Of a stretch of DNA of 5,273 bases, positions 5,204-5,273 are shown one piece after another. Source of the DNA: DALYLB01 sp046154695 (GTDB lineage Bacteria; Acidobacteriota; Blastocatellia; RBC074); assembly GCA_046154695.1 (NCBI GenBank), contig JBJXFI010000085.1, positions 1-5,273 on the forward strand. Direction: 5' to 3'. The position numbers were made by a program, and so were the translations under genes. Each line of letters opens with the position of its first letter. Position 1 is the first letter of the stretch. The notes under the pieces were generated by a model. That model was not told the DNA's origin, searched no databases, and saw nothing but the letters and a program-made list of their open reading frames with translations.

Positions 5204-5273
5204 TGCGCTCCCTTCCCTTCGCCGCCGTCGCGCATACGCTGAGCGCGGCGGAGGAGTTGTTCCGCCGCGCTCA
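5200..5273 (-). CDS. C-terminal end of an unidentified gene upstream of epsI (partial)
   Basis: Only the last 23 codons are inside the window; the gene continues past the right edge. The tail reads SAAEQLLRRAQRMRDGGEG and ends in KGAQ before TGA at 5202-5200, which overlaps the epsI ATG (5203-5201) by 4 nt, so the two genes are probably co-translated. The neighbour of epsI in known loci is often an exosortase, and a basic cytoplasmic tail would fit, but the helix AAEQLLRRAQRM would also suit a tetratricopeptide-repeat protein. The product cannot be decided from this fragment. Confidence 0.55.
   Translation of the reverse strand, partial: SAAEQLLRRAQRMRDGGEGKGAQ
5240..5273. repeat. 13-bp perfect inverted repeat at the right edge of the window
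   Basis: TGAGCGCGGCGGA (5240-5252) and TCCGCCGCGCTCA (5261-5273) are exact reverse complements with an 8-nt spacer. The repeat lies inside the coding end of the gene upstream of epsI and stops exactly at the window boundary, so it may be longer. In the minus-strand mRNA it would form a strong hairpin about 35 nt before the epsI start, outside the ribosome footprint. No U-tract follows. Confidence 0.75.

Overview
The window looks like ordinary chromosomal DNA from a GC-rich Gram-negative bacterium. GC content is clearly high by eye, codons end mostly in G or C, the core genes have full-length bacterial-type products, and there is an exosortase-associated EpsI protein, which is found only in exopolysaccharide-producing diderm lineages. 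The phylum cannot be fixed from this sequence; exosortase-bearing groups include Proteobacteria, Acidobacteriota and the PVC lineages. There are no RNA genes, CRISPR array, insertion sequence or phage genes, and no clear novel multi-gene system.

Layout, left to right. Positions 1-270 hold no gene but are dense in small palindromes, followed by a possible operator dyad and a candidate promoter. On the plus strand, 271-3617 carries dnaX (DNA polymerase III tau/gamma clamp-loader subunit), ybaB (nucleoid-associated protein), recR (recombination mediator) and a 167-residue protein I do not recognise, which starts 2 nt after recR. dnaX-ybaB-recR is a widely conserved replication/repair cluster. 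The 127-nt gap between dnaX and ybaB contains an extended -10 element and a possible leader peptide that overlaps the ybaB start.

The minus strand carries, in transcription order from the right edge: the last 23 codons of an unidentified gene, epsI (overlapping it by ATGA), and fabI (NADH-type enoyl-ACP reductase). fabI converges with the recR-side operon, leaving only 9 nt between stop codons. The 146-nt gap between epsI and fabI contains the most striking non-coding structure: a heptanucleotide tandem repeat array that folds back into a perfect 21-bp inverted repeat, exactly three repeat units long.

The plus-strand genes together serve replication and recombinational repair. The minus-strand genes serve fatty-acid elongation (fabI) and, probably, exopolysaccharide/PEP-CTERM export (epsI and its cut-off upstream neighbour); the last two need not be functionally linked.
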